Shown here piece by piece: positions 1-12,709 of a DNA stretch of 64,000 nt. The DNA comes from Romanomermis culicivorax (taxonomy: Eukaryota; Nematoda; Enoplea; Mermithida; Mermithidae). Position numbers and translations under genes: made by a program. The notes beneath the pieces are model-generated. The model saw nothing but the letters and a program-made list of their open reading frames with translations, ran no database searches and was not told the origin of the DNA. The stretch spans positions 62,001 to 126,000 of the forward strand of contig CAWUHX010000322.1 of NCBI GenBank assembly GCA_963922205.1, written 5' to 3'. Each line of letters opens with the position of its first letter. Positions within the stretch are counted from its first letter, which is position 1.

Positions 1-145
1 TGTTTTTTGTTCTGTCGTTTATATTCGAAGTTTTCTATGCTTATGTTCCTTGTCCATCTTGTCAATTTAATTTATTCTGATATTGCTTTTTATTTTCCTT
101 CGTTATGTGCAGTAGTTCTCCATTTCTTCGGTATTTATTTATTGC

Positions 146-369
146 CTGTTTTTTATAATATGCTTCCAAATTTAAAAAAGACAAAAATCTGTACTATCAT
201 CTGAATTGCTCACATGAAGCTTCTACACTAAGGTTTTTCGCTCAAAAATTTAATTCACTTTGCTGAGTATGCTCACAAAGTTTCAGTCTGTTGGTTCATA
301 TGGTTCAGCAGAAAATCGTAAAAATTTGAAATGTTGCTTGCTTTCCACTCCTGGAAAAGCAGACTATAA
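146..369. repeat. MITE family F, diverged copy
   Basis: Begins with ctgttttttataatatgctt and ends with aaagcagactata, the inverted ends seen more clearly at 61246-61495. The interior shares the family's gctcacaaa, cagaaaatcgt and gctttccac segments. Confidence 0.5.
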
Positions 370-1430
370 TTTCATTAATTGTTTGTTTTTACTCACTTGG
401 ATAGCATAATGAATTTAGAGTTGAGGCAGGCGCCAAATTAAGCCGGGCACCAAATTAAAACAAGAGTATTTTTTTGACTGTTGGACGCTGGGTTAAGACA
501 GGCGCCAGGTGAGGTGCCCAGCTAAGAGCAGTCACGTAGGTAAGCCCGTACTTTTCATTCCGAAGTTATCAGTATTTTACACTTATTTACAATACAAAAA
601 CGAGTCTATATAGTGTTCGATTAATGCTAGCTTGGTGCTGAATTCTGTAATTCCTTTTTCTTTCATTACTACGTTCAAAGCTACAATTTTGGTCATATAA
701 CTAAGTATCATATTCTGTCTTTCTAAAAGTTCATAATCATAAAACCGGAAAGCAAGTTAATATTTTATGTATCCTTTGGTTTCTGCTAAAATGCACATAT
801 GCCAGAATGAAAATTTGTGAGTTGGGTCATTTCGCTATAGATTTTATTTGAGACATTCTGCCGTCAAAGCGTTGTGTAAACTATCCTGGACATAGTGTTC
901 ATTTTTGTCGTATAAACATTTTATAAAATTTATATTTATTGTACAATATGTGAGTAGACAAAGCAATCATATTTTCCAGCACGAATTCTCGATGTTTATT
1001 TTTTTCTTACCTGGTGAGTTACAAAAAGAAGGGCAAACAAACGGCTTATAAAATTCCTATAACTCATCATGTAATGAAGCAAAAAAAGTACGAAAATGTA
1101 TCAATGTTATCGATAAATAGGGAAGAGAAAAACGTATTCGAGGTGAAGCAGAAAAAGTGGTTACAAATTTATTTGAGAGTCCATAGTCAAGTAGGTAAAC
1201 ATAACGTAGAAACAGGTGGTTGAATCTATACAAAATGCAATTTTTGTAAATGTATGTATTCGCATCAAACAGCATACGTTTTGTTAGTGCTGTGTGTGGA
1301 AGAAGACTACACAGTTTTGTGAAACGTGTGCTATAGGGGTAAAAGTTAACATCAAGAACTTTTCAATGCATTGCCTAACCATCAATGGTCATGCTCGAAA
1401 AACCTGTTTGAATGCCTTCTATTGATACTG

Positions 1431-4400
1431 ATGCGAGCGTTTTTCCATGTGTTTGGTAAACGGGATATTTTCGGCATTATAAGTCTGTTTTCTTATCAAA
1501 AGCTGACGCTTCGTCCATCAAAATGTTGCCCGTGAATGTTTATGCGATATTTTCCTCATTAAATTTACTATTGTATTTAATCGATGTTAATATCCTGATA
1601 ATATTCATATTGAATAGTTTGTTGTTAATTCTTTACAACTTCCAATTTCTAAAAATTGTTGTACACACTTTTCCCAGGGATAGAAGGTAACGACTATTTC
1701 TTGCCTAATGCCATTTTCGTCCTTTTCATGCATATTTTTCGCAGGGGTTTTCAAGTTGTGTATGCCGTGGAAAAAGACTTTAAACAATTCTTCGACTCTG
1801 GTAAGTTGGCAAATATTTGCTGGAAATAGATTACGTATTGGTGGATTCGGGCATAAATCGCAATTTACTCTCGGCTTGACTTTTATGATCACACAGAAAT
1901 TCAATGTCGATGTATTAATTTGAACTGAAAAAAGACTGCGCGAATCTACGACAGAATTTTTGACATCTATGAGTACTGTAGAATTTGGCTCCTGCTCGTA
2001 GTATTTGTAATCTGTTTTTTTAGCAGTTGTAGTAATTTTTGGCTATTCAGGATTTAATTTCAGAGTAAAAGGATTTTTGCGATATTGTGACTATCTTCTA
2101 TAGTGTGTTACTATTCGAATGCTTGTGGAGCCTACTCGACTAGTCCCTAGTATTTTTTGAGTAAAAAATCTTATAGTAGAACGTTTGTGTAAACTATTTA
2201 AGGGTAATACTCATTTTTGTCACTTAGCAATTCACAAGCATGTTATAAAAACAGACTATAGATGACAAAATTGAAAAAACATGAATTTGTTATCATAGTC
2301 GTACCTTTATTTCCTTATTTCTACGAAAAAATCTGGTGGACGTTAATCTGCCTGTATTGTATATCGCGATCACATAAGAACTCTTACAGTAATGGAAACA
2401 TATTAAATAATAGACAGTTTTGGAGCTTGCATTAACGAGTTCAGAAAAATTCTTCCTTTCCAAGGGCTTGTCATTACTATAGTGCAAGTGTTTTTTTCAA
2501 GCGATGTTGAACTGGAGCGGTTCTTTAGTTCTAAACGCATTTTTTCTAGATTCAACTATTGCATCAGTTTTCCGCATAACTGCCGCAAAATATGCAGAAA
2601 AACCGGCTTTCATCGACGCCGAAAGCGGTACGGTTTTGACTTTTGAGAAAATTGAAGAATTCTCAAACCGCATAGCCAATTATTTTTTATCGAAAAATTA
2701 TCAATCGTCTGCTTCGACGGAAAATAGTCTGCAGAATGTTGCCGCCTTATTGTCGGAAAATTCCGCATATTATGTACCGATTTGGCTAGGTTTATCGAAA
2801 ATTAACGTTATTACGGCTTTGATAAATACCCATTTACGGTCGGATCCGTTAGCTCATTGCCTGAAAGCTTCCAAGGCCAAGTTTATCATCGTATCTAGTC
2901 ATATGAAACCAGGTATGAGATTTGTATTTGGCTGCTTCTGGGAAAATCTGAAAATTATAAATTATAGAAATTTTTACTTCATTGATTTTACAGTGTTTTG
3001 ATAATTGGTAAAAAGTCTGACTCACTTGTGAGTTACTGAAAAGTTCTTAACGGACGATACCGAGAAGTATTTGTCGAAATGAATGTTTCAACAATTTTAA
3101 TTTTCAATCATCTTCCGTCGGAAGACTCTAAAAGGTAAGAGAGTGTTGCGTTATCCCTGGAGGTTGTGACCGTACGGGTTTGCTGAAGAAATTGTACTCT
3201 GCCTTGATTACTAAAATATTTGCGTTAATCGCCCAAACTTATCACTATATTTTCTGCTGTAACGCCTAACAAACATCATAGTTTTTTAAATATTGTATAA
3301 AGTATGATCTTTGAGCTAGTCTAATTTCTGCACAACGACAAATATTTCTAGTAAAAACCAATAAGAAATGCTGGAAGAAGTTTTTATCGTCCATGTTCAT
3401 ATTTTTTATATTTTTTTGCTAATTATGAAATAATTTTTTAGTCGTTGATGACCTATTCAAGCACAATCTTTTGGATAAAGAAGTCAAAGTCTTTACTTTT
3501 GATCCGACCAACGTAGAGAATTCGTTCGACGAAACATTTTGTTTTACTCTTATTTCAAAGCCAGACTTCAATCCTGGTCCATTAGGTAACCTTTCTATTT
3601 CGCCGAAAGTAGACATGTAACGGAGCTCCGAGGTCTGGGATGGTTATGGAAACTATTATATGTGGTGTCATCGATTGCCCAGAATTTTACGGGTTCATTG
3701 AAGCCAAAAAAATTCGATTACTTTGTCTAAAAAATCCGAAAAATGGTCTAAAAATAGTAGTTGTTATCTGAAAACCCATAAAAATATGTATTTATGGCGA
3801 GCACTGAAAAATTTTTGACCAGATTTGTTCAGAAATTTCGTTTTTTTCCACCAAAAAAATTACATTTTTCAGTTTTTTCATCCAAAAAGATGAAGCTCAT
3901 ACGGCTGGCTCATTTCAGTCATATGATTGACAAATCTTGGGGTTTCCTATGGCAATTCCCACTGATTACATGTAATTGTCAAAACTGCAAGTCCTATTTT
4001 CATTGGATTCAGTTTTTAGCTTCTAAGAAGACCGTTTTGTACGTTTTTACCTCCGGTACAACTGGGCTCCCAAAACCAGCGGTTATAAACCAAGGAAGGT
4101 CAGTTGGAGAGATTTTAATCCAGGAAGATGATGGAAAATAGCGAGATCTATGAATTCAAACACATCAGTCTTTTGCTCTTATACATTTTGTCACTTTCCT
4201 TATCCTTTATTTTCGTCGTTTTTTGACGCATTTGTTCAACCGTCTCTGTGTCGTCCCACAGTTATCCTTCTATTCTTCATTCAATTTCTCTCCGTATGAC
4301 TCCTTAAGTTTATACTTTTTCTATTAATTTTTGCAATTTCGTTATTCTGTTCGCATTTGCTTTCTGTCGATTCTTTGCTTAGCTTCTAAATATTCGTTTT

Positions 4401-7400
4401 CATTCTTTTCAAGTTCACATACGTAACCGTAATGATGAATAACATTCCCCACTAACTTCAGGGTCTATGGTATGACTCGCATGCCCCATCATTGTTTCAA
4501 CCTGAATCACATGGACCGACTGTACGTCACAATGCCGATGTATCACACTGCCGGTGGTGTTCTTGGCGCTGGCGCTACCCTCGCCTTAGGTTGTACGTCT
4601 ATTATCAGACGAAAATTTTCCGCCTCGCATTTTTGGTCCGATTGCGTTCATTTTGAGTGCACAGTAAGTTGAATTTTTTCACTGCGTGGGAATAATTTGT
4701 CACCATATCTCAGAAGGACCTTAAAAGTCCAAGATTTTTGACCATGTTTTTCAAAGTTATACGGTTCGAATATTCATAGTAATGAAAGAACAAACGGATC
4801 AATTTTTGTAGTGAGTAAAAATGTAGGTTCAATTCAACATGAAATTTTTACGTATTGGAATGCTTTATACTGTGAAAAAATGCTGAATTTTTCCTTGACA
4901 GTAGAGAGCCCAATTAATAAAAAAAACATGCTTATAAATTTTTGAACCGAATTGAACTATGTGGGCAGACACCTGAGTGCTGATCGATAAATTTTGACGG
5001 TTTAAAAAGGTAATGGAAGGAAATTTTCAGTTGTTCATTTCCGTTTGCCGCTCATGGACGAGTAAATATTTTCACTATTGATTACAGTAATAAGCTCGAC
5101 AATTTTCCAGCTTTGAAGTTGTTTTCATCGTGTCGCTGCATCGATCATTTCAAAAATAAATGGGGTATAGCTGCTCCAAAAGATCATTATTCTTCATTAT
5201 TCTTAGAGAAGAGAAACTTTAGAAAAGTTACATTCTGAAACGGCTCCATCCAAGCAGGGTTTTTTAGCACTGCACCCAAGATCCTTCTCACACTATGACG
5301 ATAGCTTTTGAGAAGTCATTATAGTTGGAAAAACAAACTATAAAGTCATATTAAAACTCTGATCTCAAATTCTCAGTTTCCGCTTGTTTCACATTTAGAA
5401 AAACATAGCTCAGATATCCTTCCCAGATCTTAACACTGCATTCGCCTACTTTGCTTTTGTTTTTTTGCTGTTATGACATGAAAATACATTGTATTTTCAC
5501 AATTCAGGCATCACAGTATATCGGCGAAATCGGCCGTTATTTGCTAGGCCAACCTTATAGAAGCGAAGAGTCGCAACATAAGATACATTTAATGTACGGG
5601 AATGGCATGAAGAAAGAAATTTGGCGGGATTTTGTACAAAGATTCAATATATCGAAAATAGGCGAAATTTACGGCTGTACAGAAGGCAATACAACCATTG
5701 GTTCGTTGCCAATGTTCATGATTTAATAACATGTATCCTTTCCTTGATAACGGACGGTTATATGACAGTTGGCAAATTTCCCGTTCGGTTCAACTAAAGT
5801 TTGTTTCTCTCGAAATTCTCGTAAATAATAACTGAAAAGCTAGTCACTATTTTATATTTTTACGATTTTCTGCTGAATTATGTCACGTAGGACTAAAAAT
5901 TAGTGAGCCTACTCACTTATCCATAAACAATTTTTTATGAAAAAATTCTGCAATGAAAACCTAAGCCTAAGCTTTTGTGTAAACGATTTCGGCAACAGTT
6001 CTAATTTTTCCATTCTCCGATTTACAAGCATTTTATAAAGACAGACTATAGTGATTTTTCCATTTTTCGTTTTTTTCATTTCTTACATTTTGTGTATACT
6101 CTCTTTCTGTATTTTGAATTCGAAACTTTTATTCGTTGTAGATCTTACTGCCGCTCTTAAGCAAACATTTTTCGCGTCATTAATCCGAACTCGGTCTCTA
6201 CACATTCTGAATTTCAGTGTCCCTCAAAATAGCTTACGATAGGTCTTTTTGACAATTTAATCTGTCCCGACTATAATTCATTTTTTTCCAAATGAGAAAC
6301 AAAAAATATCCACGTAAATAATAGACAACCTGATGAAATAAAACGTCTGCCTACAGTCTTTATATTCTTTGCGTTCCCGAGACGCATCTGAAAATAAATG
6401 CTCTATAGCAACCCCACAAACGGTATTTCCTCCTTTTTCTAGTCAACTTAGATAGCACGATAGGCGCATGCGGATTTTTGCCCGTGTACGGCGCCGTTTC
6501 TGACCTTTACCCTATTCGATTAGTTAGATTCGACGAAGAAAACAACGACGTGATCCGCGACCCGAAAACCGGTCTGTGCATCAAATGTCGACCGGGAGAA
6601 TCGGGCGTCATGGTCGGTAAAATTATTAAAAATAGTCCAATGAAAGATTTCGTCGGTTACGTATCGTCCGAAGAATCTCGACGTAAAACGATAACGAACG
6701 TTTTTTCCGCGGGCGATGTGGCTTTTTCGACGGGTAAAAGATAAGCTACAATGCAAAGTTCAATGGTTGTGAGCCAAAATTTGAGGGCAAGGCAACGATT
6801 TGCGTCCTCAGTATTTATAATCTGCCACTACATGATCTAAATTAAACATTGAAGTTCAAAATTAAAGGAAGAGTTTATAATGGGTTAATTTTCTTGTTTG
6901 GCTTTTCTGCGTTTAACCTCTACTTGTTTATTGTTTTTATCTTTGAAATTTCTTCCTTTTTCCCAGGAAATATTCGTCTTGGTTTTTTTTCGCGTGACTT
7001 TTCTGGCAAATATTCGTTTTTTCATTGTTCTGTCAGAATTCAAAATGATAGTATGCGCAACTTTTTTTTCATTGTTCATTCTACCATTCCGTTTTTCTGG
7101 TAAGTATTCGCTTTGTATGTCTGGTACGTCCTTTAAAAGCCAAAATTAGAATTTAAACGTCAGATGAAATCTAAAATTCGCAGTATACAAACATCATACC
7201 TCTACCTCGTTAGACTAGCGTAGACACTGCTCAGTTTGATATCAAACACAAATCAAATCGGAAATTTGACAATGGGTTACTCGTCGTCTTTAAATCTCTT
7301 TCTTATCTCGTTTCTAGCTTAAATTGAAGGTTCACTGTTTCTTTCTTTGCGTTTCTGAATCCTTGTTGCGATTTTTTTATTATTATTTATATTAACGGAT

Positions 7401-10400
7401 GCTTCACTATAGTTACATAGAAAGATTGTTTTATTAATTTTTTCTCCACATGCCAATTGGCTCCTAGGGTCAAAATTTTACAGGTCAATTCGAATTTCAA
7501 CAATCCCAAACATAAAAGTTTGTAAACGAATTTGGTAGTGAAAAAGCAATGTTTTTTCAACAAATGTATTGAAAAACATTCTTCAAAATCACAGTAGAAG
7601 CCTACATAACAGACCAATTGTTTTGAATACGTTGAACCACACCCAGAACAATAATGCTCAGATATTAGATCAGTCATTATTCAATAATTTCGTTTCTTGC
7701 TAATTTGACCAAATGCAATAGTGCAATATAGATTTGGATAGGAAAAATCAATGGTTCCCAATTGACCAAAAAAACCTGCATAAAATGAATTAGTATATTC
7801 GAGAAGTAATTTCAACTATATAATTATTGTCTTGCGTATGTAAGGGTCTATCGCAAATCTTTCTCGAGTATAATCCGGCAATAAGTTTTGTATTCACCGC
7901 TTTATTCTTCAGGTGATTTATTGCAAATGGACGAAAAAGGGTATTTATATTTCAAAGATCGCTGCGGCGATACCTTCAGGTGGAAAGGTGAAAACGTTTC
8001 GACTGTTGAAGTTGAAGCTATCATAGAAAAACTGTCCGGGTATAAGGACGCCGTTGTTTATGCTGTGGAAATTCCAAGTGAATACGTTGCATATACAAAT
8101 AGAAACTCCGTGCTTTCAAATTATCCTGACAAAATGCATCCCAATTTTTAACACTTTTAAAAGTGATTGGTGTGCGTGCTGCATAATTTTTGAAAAAGTT
8201 GATTGGAGTATCACCATAAATTTAAAAAAACGCAATATTAAGCCTTTTTTATTTGACTGCAATACGCATAAAATATCTTCTCCGTGCGGTCCATTTTGTC
8301 AACCTCGCTGTGCGAGCAGTTGTAGTAACAAAAATTTTGCTCATGAATTGTGTAACTACCGTTTGATCTTCTTTGTTTACTGATGGACAGCTTGCTGGTT
8401 TCTACGCATTATGAACAGATGGTGAAATGCTAAAAAGCTTCATCGCAACTATTTGATAATCTCTGAAATAGAAATCCAGCTTCTAAACTATTGTAACCAG
8501 CTTTTATAAACGTCACTCGACAACTTTACATCCAATCTTGGAGGCAATGTCAGAAAATCATATTAGAAGCTCAAACATTCCCCAATCCTGTAATCCTGCT
8601 TAGAATTGTAATCAGTGTTTTTTGTACACGGGCATTTGTGCCAATTAGCACAAGAGGCCAAAAAAATTTTGCCAATAGCGCAAAAAAAATTTTATCGTTA
8701 GAATTATATTGAAAACAGTGAAAAGATTCTGGAACAAGGTTTGATAAAGATATAATTAAAGCTACTATATGTACCGCACTAATATGTATAAAAATCGTGC
8801 TAAATCTTACTTTTCATTTCAAAACAGTGAGATAAGAAAAACTGTGCGAGAAAACGGCTTACGATTTAAAAAAATAGAATGCCGCGAGAATTCAAATATA
8901 TCTATGTAGAATTGTTCAGGATGTTTATATTTTTCTTCAATTTCCGACTACGAATTTCTTTTTAACAAAACAACGATGTAAAGATTCAATTGAAAATGTC
9001 TAGAATTGCTTACTCCCGAAGAAAATTAAGTCAAAAGCTGTTTAGATAATTGGTCGAGAAATTCTGCCAACAATGTAAATTTTTCTAATTGAATCAAATA
9101 CCAAACATGAGAAATTTAGTTCCTGATCGCAATTTCACAGAATAAACAGAGCAATTTTAGAATTTATGTTCGTTCATCAGTCATTGACAACCAACATAGT
9201 TTGCTGCGGCGATACAAATGTACTATATGAATAGAATTCGCTCGCATTCGGGCCAAATATGAGCAGTTAATAATATATTCATTGACAGTGCAAAGCGCCG
9301 TAAACTTTATGCGTTTTCAGTCCCCAAAATGCCTAAAAATCAATGAAATTTTGTCTCTGACCAGTCAAAAAAAAATTTGTGCCGATTGGCACAAACGCTC
9401 AAAATTATTTGTGCCATTCCATTTTAATGTGCCTGTTGTGGTTACATTTATTGTGTTGTGGTGTAAAGTGTCCAAAACTCGCATATTATACAAATAATTG
9501 CGTAGTACACCACTCTTATTTTTCGCGCATTTAAGATTTAACAGAGATTTGGAAAAATATTATCAATTGCCTATCTAAGCCGGTTTCACAACAGCAAGCA
9601 TATATATAACGGCACAAAATTTTTGGGAGGTTCCTCAAGGAAAAAAGATCGGATTTTGTCAGAAATAAAGTCCGAAAACTGTTTAAAAATAGTATTTTTT
9701 GTCTAAAAACCGCAAAATGTGTATTCATGGAGCTAAGGGCCGAGAACATTGACATTTTAGGGAATCCTCTGTTCAAAAATTGATATTTTTGACCATTTTC
9801 TTCAGAAATTGATGTTTAATCAATAAATTGCCATTTTTCAGTATTTTTCCGACCAAAAGTATAGGGCCCCTCCTACATATGACTACCATATAGCTAGCCG
9901 TAGGATCGGCCAATCCTGGGGGATCACCCAATATCACTTAATGGCTACCCACTTAGCCGACGATTTCTTGGGGTTCCTGTGGCACTTCCCTCCCAATTAC
10001 ATGTGTGATTACATTACCATCCAAATGCCTGACTGCAAAAATTTAGAGCCACACGATATAAAGTCTATGGACAATTTTAGCACACGTGCATCAAACCACA
10101 GTTCTACATGTCATTTATAGCGCGGTTTTGCTTCAAATTTTCATTGGCGTCTTGAGCAATTCTCGACAAATTTTCATGCAATTTTTCAAATGATAATATT
10201 CTATCCAGGCATTCAACGGTTGATCAGGTGTCTTCTAGAATTTTAGTTCCATTGCAACATGTGATGAAATTGGAAAATTAAATTTTTGCTCTTGACAAAT
10301 TTTTACTTTAAACAACACGACTCCGGATTAGTCAAATAAAATCGACCCTATTTTATGACAACATGTGCCATCCATGATCCTAACTGCATGGAAAAATTCA

Positions 10401-11983
10401 GAGCTACCGATAAAAACTATTTGATCAATTCTACCACATTTGATTGACGCCAAATCTTTGTGCTAGCCAAATCTTTGTGGTTAAACCATATTTGACGTTT
10501 ATTTCTGATTCTTATTGTGCAGAGCATGTATGGATATTAGACGTTGTGGAAAAATGAAGTTTGATTTTATTCCATCAAACAATGAGTTGTGTCGAACATA
10601 AAAATTTGTCGATTTTAAAAATTTCATTTTTTCAATTTCGTCGCATGTTGCAGTGGAAATAAGTCCAGACAACCGCTGGATCAATCGTTTGAAAGCTACA
10701 TTAAAATATTGCCGCTTAAAGAATTTTCATGTAAAGTCGAAAATTGCCCAGACACCATTGAAATTTCGAAGCAAAAATGCTATAAATGACATGTAGAACT
10801 GGGGTTTGATATAAATACGCTTAAATAAATAAAGGGTTTTTATCGTGCAGTTCTAGATTTTTGCATACAGTTAGGCATATGGGTGGCACATGTTGTGGTG
10901 GAGTAAATTGACTCTAAACAAATAGCAAGAGCAGCAAGTTAGTACCAGGTTTTTATTGTCTGAAAAAAATTAAAAGCTCGATATTCGTGCTCTTCGAATC
11001 ATTTGCTTGGAATCAGACGTTTTTAGAATCTATAACATGAATTCAACGTTATGATTAACAACCCAAGGTTTCATTTTTTTCTACAGATACTAGCATTTCA
11101 AATATTTTTTCGTTTATCGTCGCTTGTTTTTAGACCATGATGGAAAAGCTGGTGCTGTTTGCCTCTGCGATTCGGATGACGAGATTAAATTCGACGATTT
11201 TTTAGCCAAATTGAAAGACGTTTTACCCAGTTACGCCGTGCCAATCTTCGTGCGTCTCAAGAAAGATTTAGCTTTAACAGGTGTGCTAATATAAATATTT
11301 GTAAGGAATGAACCGATTTGTTTCATTCTGACTTTCGGCATCAAAATCTGTTTCAAGTAAAGATGAGTTTCCCGTTTTCAAGGTTTTTTCCTCAAATCTG
11401 GACGTCACATCGTTATTATTTTCCAATTTACAAGCATTCTATTGATGATTTTACAATGTTAGAAAATTAATTTCAACAACACTTTTTTCTGGAAGTGATA
11501 TTTTGTAAAACTACTTTTTGATCCAATTTTGAACAGTCCAGTTTACAGTTGATAACAGTCTCACGCTTTGAAAGTTCAGTAACTTTGGTGTAACAAAACA
11601 TGTCAATATTGATTGAAAACATCTACTCTACCTAGAATAAATATTCCAATAAAATGTCGATGATGCTGATATTCAATGCGAGGAAGCGGATAAGCTACAT
11701 AATTTCCATTTCTGATTGTCTGCAAACTTGTGCTCTCCAATTTTGGAAAGTTGATTGCAGGATTTTAGTTCTCCAACAGTAATCCCGTGAATTTCTTCAA
11801 TTTTGTAAGTCTTTTTTTCAAGGCACTTTCAAATACCAGAAATTCGATCTTCAAAAAGCCGGTTTCGATTTGGACAAATGCGGAAATGATACAATTTTTT
11901 ACCTAAACAAAAAAATGAACACCTATTCTATGTTGACGCGTGATATCGTGCGAGATATAATTTCCGGTCACCTGAAGTTTTGA
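1431..11983 (+). CDS. FATP/SLC27-type long-chain acyl-CoA synthetase, copy 1 (10 exons)
   Basis: Exons read by eye: 1431-1482 (tentative), 2502-2912, 3442-3585, 4020-4098, 4462-4663, 5508-5700, 6443-6733, 7913-8077, 11134-11280 and 11823-11983 (stop TGA). All introns are GT-AG, the phases agree, and the joined length is a multiple of three, giving about 614 residues, normal for the family. Family role: ATP-dependent activation of long or very-long-chain fatty acids at membranes, coupled to uptake. Seen: the AMP-binding P-loop [10 protein letters not shown] in exon 4; YHTAGG and KFSASHFW in exon 5; YGCTEGNT in exon 6; and the FATP signature [13 protein letters not shown] in exon 8. Oddity: that signature is preceded by RCGD where copy 2 has RTGD. 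Exon 1 is tentative: it encodes a KRDIFG stretch like the family N-terminus but uses a weak donor (gtctgt). Alternatively translation starts at ATG 2504, two bases after a tttttttcaag acceptor, which would suit SL trans-splicing. Intron 7 is repeat-filled. Confidence 0.88.
2000..2261. repeat. MITE family F copy just upstream of FATP copy 1 exon 2
   Basis: Starts with gtatttgtaatctgttttt and ends with aaaaacagactatag, matching the inverted ends of the family. It lies within the inferred first intron of FATP copy 1, about 240 bp before the exon at 2502. Confidence 0.55.
3680..4005. repeat. Repeat family E, old copy in FATP copy 1 intron 3
   Basis: Shares order and wording with 9655-10012: a gtctaaaaa stretch, a tatttatggcg segment, ccaaaaag, then gacaaatcttggggtttcc and cccactgattacatgt. 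It is strongly diverged and ends just before the acceptor of the exon at 4020. Confidence 0.4.
5794..6051. repeat. MITE family F copy in FATP copy 1 intron 6
   Basis: Ends with gcattttataaagacagactatag, the family terminus, and carries the internal segments tacgattttctgctgaa and gtgagcctactcac. It also contains a short cctaagcctaagc run (near 5961) resembling nematode telomere repeats. Confidence 0.5.
8613..9420 (+). mobile_element. Repeat family D, about 0.8-kb non-autonomous element in FATP copy 1 intron 8
   Basis: The left end starts CAGTGTTTTTTGTACACGGG and continues with a gtgccaattagcacaagag palindrome. The right end contains gtgccgattggcacaaacgc. The same left and right segments bound the copy at 28997-29773 in the same order, and an inverted copy occupies 31133-32985. 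No transposase is visible, and the exact right border is unclear here. Confidence 0.5.
9655..10012. repeat. Repeat family E copy in FATP copy 1 intron 8
   Basis: Shares the series gtccgaaaactgt, tttttgtctaaaaa, gtattcatgg, ccaaaagtataggg, a tagctagcc segment and gccgacgatttc with an inverted copy at 19495-19760 upstream of FATP copy 2. No coding potential seen. Confidence 0.5.
10018..10880. repeat. Near-complete palindrome / foldback element in FATP copy 1 intron 8
   Basis: The two halves are imperfect reverse complements. The outer arms pair atgcctgactgcaaaaa with tttttgcatacagttaggcat. Middle arms pair gttctacatgtcatttatag with ctataaatgacatgtagaac. Inner arms pair ttccattgcaacatg with catgttgcagtgga. 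The centre is near 10,440. The arms are about 400 bp each, so this is a foldback DNA element or an autonomous-element relic. No open frame recognised. Confidence 0.6.
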
Positions 11984-12092
11984 AATTTTTATTTTATTCC
12001 TCTTTATGACGACAAATTTTATAAAATTTCGTATGCGTCATTTTACCGAAACGAGGGAAAGCAGCGAATCATACATGTAACTTTTCAGGGAA

Positions 12093-12098
12093 AATAAA
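12093..12098 (+). terminator. Possible polyadenylation signal AATAAA of FATP copy 1
   Basis: AATAAA lies 110 bases after the copy 1 stop codon, a normal distance for a 3' UTR. This is the first such hexamer downstream. No cleavage-site evidence is available. Confidence 0.45.
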
Positions 12099-12479
12099 GA
12101 GCGAAATCTAACGTGATAAAAAATCAAACAATCATGATCTAAGCACATCGCTGAGCAACAATATATACAACAAAATTACGAAGCAGGTCCTGATAAAGAT
12201 ATAACCCTCCAAAAATCATAAGATCTACAAAAAATTACGCAAAGCACGCTTATTGTTCAATTTTCAGGAATAACACAACTTTATAATGTCTGACAGACTA
12301 ATATAGCGGTTTAAGATAGTGTTCTGTTCCGAAATCAGTCCAAAAGATGCCATGTGGAATAAACCAAAGTTGGAGATAGACAGTGACTCTTGGACACATA
12401 CATTACAATGTGAAACTGAAATGGATTTTGATAATAACCCATTTACTTTTAAGCGACACTGAAGAACTTTATACTAGGG

Positions 12480-12709
12480 TTGACTCCAGACATGCACGGC
12501 AAGAATTTTCCAGGGGGAGGACCTCGGACTTTTCATCGAGGGGGGTGGGCGAGCTGAAAAAAATTTCCGCAAGCATGTTTTTCATACAGAATATGCTCAT
12601 GAAAAAAGTTCAGGGGAGCTTGACGATTTTTCTCGGGCGGGCCAGTGGGTGTCCAGGGTCTCATATAGGAGGGTTTATCCTCCTACCTCCTCCCACGTGC
12701 ATGTATGGT
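12480..12709. repeat. Repeat family G between the convergent FATP genes
   Basis: Starts with tgactccagacatgcacgg and ends with cgtgcatgtatgg, so the ends are roughly inverted (catgcac / gtgcatg). The internal segments cttgacgattttt and ccagggtctca recur at 35935-36030, and related ends recur near 24488 and 54900. The other 1.2 kb between the two FATP genes shows no gene. Confidence 0.4.

Noticed and set aside
7387-7677. 96-codon minus-strand open frame
   Set aside because: It lies in a FATP intron and is partly made of a repeat shared with 15520-15570; no protein-family resemblance.
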